Positions 5,888 to 6,911 of a stretch of DNA of 6,911 nucleotides are shown piece by piece. The first letter of the stretch is position 1, and every line of letters begins with the position of its first letter. The translations under genes were made by a program, and so were the position numbers. The notes beneath the pieces were generated by a model that did not search any database, was not told the DNA's origin, and worked only from the letters and a program-made list of their open reading frames with translations. Origin of the DNA: JBLHKE01 sp047619485 (lineage in GTDB: Bacteria; Verrucomicrobiota; Verrucomicrobiia; Verrucomicrobiales; DEV007); the NCBI GenBank assembly GCA_047619485.1, contig JBLHKE010000418.1, positions 1 to 6,911 on the forward strand, given 5' to 3'.

Positions 5888-6081
5888 CAAATGACGGGAG
5901 ATACCGTGGCTGACTTTGTCACGGACTGTTGCAGGAAAATTCCCTTTTCGAGATCACCGAACAGTGAGATGCCAGATCCCAGCAACCATGCAACGCGCGC
6001 CAAGGCGAGAGTATCAACCAAGTCCACAGCGAAAAATCTTCGCAGGATTGTGCCGCCATCGATGTAGACGGAATTTCTCAT
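5863..6081 (-). CDS. possible small protein of 72 residues, unrecognised
   Basis: A minus-strand frame starts at ATG 6081, with AAAGGA ten bases upstream, a better ribosome binding site than any other gene here shows. The product begins MRNSVYIDGGTILRRFF, has a mildly hydrophobic middle (VDTLALARVAWLLGSGISLFG) and no motif I know. Its 3' end overlaps the convergent toroid gene by 25 bases. Codon third positions are only moderately GC-rich, less than in the sure genes. It may be a small gene, a decayed remnant or chance. Confidence 0.28.
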   Translation of the reverse strand: MRNSVYIDGGTILRRFFAVDLVDTLALARVAWLLGSGISLFGDLEKGIFLQQSVTKSATVSPVICYDAVAGK

Positions 6082-6255
6082 TCGAAGCGTGTTCCTTTCT
6101 TCGTCAGGCTCGAGTTAGCCCATGGCTGACCAAGGCACGCTCCGACGGACGGGGTGAGGTGTGTTTTCACTTCCTTGAACGATTTCCGATATCAGTGAAG
6201 TGTTTGGGCGCTTGGCGTGGAGCTTGTTCGCCTCTTTCTCTTGAATCGAGCTTCG
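5888..6255. other. convergent intergenic region
   Basis: This 368-base stretch separates the stops of the toroid gene (plus strand) and the DUF1501 gene (minus strand). Apart from the doubtful small minus-strand frame, nothing is supported. A long plus-strand open frame from 5916 runs into the antisense of DUF1501 and looks like a shadow. CTTCGTCAG occurs twice (near 6100 and 6250). I see no strong terminator hairpin, which is unusual for a convergent pair. Confidence 0.4.
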
Positions 6256-6911
6256 TCAGACCAAATCGAGTGGCTGGAATTTCTCGCCGAGCACTTCCTC
6301 GCTTGGAAAACCTAACCAGCGTTCCAACAGCGTCGCGTAGACACGGCGGAAGTCGGTGTGGTGCTTCAGGTCGCCTTCGTCATCGAGGTCGGTTAGGCTC
6401 GGGTGCTCGCCGACGATTCCTTTGCCATCCGCGTGTGCGATGAACATCTGCGAGGCGGTGCCGTGGTCGGTGCCGAGGCTACCGTTCTCTTTCGCACGGC
6501 GACCGAACTCCGAGTAGGTTGCCAACAGGACGCGGTCGCTAAGTTGGTGTGCGGACAGGTCTTTCTGAAAGGCCGTAACCGCCCCGGAGAGTTCGGCCAA
6601 CAGCGACTGGTGCGACCCGGCCTGCTGCGAGTGGGTGTCGAATCCACCGAGCGAGACGAAGAAGATCCGCGTGCCGAATTCTGCTGTGATTAGCTGCGCG
6701 ACGGTCTGCAGTTTATGCCCGAGCGGGTTGTCCGGGTAGTCGGAGGCGTGCTTGTAGGTCGCGCTGAAAGATTCGAGCTTCTGGGCGGTGGCGTAGGCGT
6801 TGTTGGCGGTGCCACGCAGGAACTCGAGTTCGGACCCGGCTGGTGCCTTGGCTGCAAGATGTTGGTCGAGCGCCTTCCGGTCGAGCTTGCCGAGGCGCCG
6901 TTTAAACTCGT
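6256..6911 (-). CDS. DUF1501 family protein, C-terminal part (start outside window)
   Basis: On the minus strand the frame is open from the window edge (first full codon at 6909) to the TAG at 6256-6258, giving 217 residues of the C-terminus. The sulfatase-like family pattern is clear: LGGFDTHSQQ (GGFDTH at 6631-6648), then SLLAELSGAVTAFQKDL, LATYSEFGRR, and TDHGTASQMF (TDHG at 6460-6471), ending with the usual segment on a short shared domain (DFRRVYATLLERWLG). The conserved Asp/His residues of GGFDTH and TDHG, thought to be metal ligands by analogy with the alkaline phosphatase/sulfatase fold, are all present. Family members usually carry a Tat signal and sit beside DUF1800 or DUF1549/DUF1553 genes in planctomycetes and verrucomicrobia; such a partner, if present, would lie beyond the right edge. 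The biochemical role of the family is not settled. Confidence 0.93.
   Translation of the reverse strand, partial: EFKRRLGKLDRKALDQHLAAKAPAGSELEFLRGTANNAYATAQKLESFSATYKHASDYPDNPLGHKLQTVAQLITAEFGTRIFFVSLGGFDTHSQQAGSHQSLLAELSGAVTAFQKDLSAHQLSDRVLLATYSEFGRRAKENGSLGTDHGTASQMFIAHADGKGIVGEHPSLTDLDDEGDLKHHTDFRRVYATLLERWLGFPSEEVLGEKFQPLDLV

Noticed and set aside
5916..6443. A 175-codon plus-strand open frame running into the DUF1501 gene.
   Set aside because: Its second half is antisense to clear DUF1501 coding sequence, and the Arg/Ser/Cys-rich product has no motif.
1..6911. CRISPR array, tRNA or rRNA genes.
   Set aside because: No regularly spaced direct repeats, no cloverleaf with a TTCGA-type arm in context, and no rRNA-like conserved segment were seen on either strand.

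Overview
The window looks like chromosomal DNA of a GC-rich Gram-negative bacterium of the Planctomycetota-Verrucomicrobiota-Chlamydiota group, most likely a verrucomicrobium. This is an inference from the gene set: a GH171/DUF1343 protein, a 3'-partial DUF1501 protein, and a membrane-anchored prenyltransferase/squalene-oxidase-type repeat protein. The near-absence of Shine-Dalgarno sequences and the character of the dihydrolipoyl dehydrogenase fit the same picture. No rRNA, tRNA or CRISPR array is visible.

Layout: (1) bases 2-421 hold the 3' end of an unrecognised gene (coiled-coil-like start, Pro/Arg-rich tail). Nine bases later, in the same frame, a namZ-like exo-N-acetylmuramidase gene begins (431-1522); its C-terminus looks cut short. 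(2) About 1493-2198 is non-coding and holds repeat elements. Element A copy 1 (A1) has a second palindromic element, B, nested inside it; B is flanked by TTAA. An unexplained stretch then leads to lpd. (3) 2199-3584 is a complete dihydrolipoyl dehydrogenase gene. (4) 3605-4246 is a dual-specificity/tyrosine-phosphatase-like gene split by a second copy of element A (A2). Removing exactly 222 bp restores a 139-residue in-frame protein. (5) About 4409-5887 encodes a one-pass membrane protein with an extracytoplasmic alpha/alpha-toroid domain. (6) 5888-6255 holds at most one small doubtful gene. (7) 6256-6911, on the minus strand, is the C-terminal part of a DUF1501 protein that runs off the window.

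The genes do not form an obvious pathway: cell-wall recycling, central metabolism, a lost phosphatase and two secreted or envelope proteins. The most distinctive content is the pair of roughly 200-bp, transposase-less, hairpin-forming elements. They share about 89% identity by hand count, each sits in or at the end of a gene, and one carries a second palindromic element at a TTAA site. They look like non-autonomous (MITE-like) elements that have been shaping this genome. Relative ages are suggested by the nesting: A1 first, then B.
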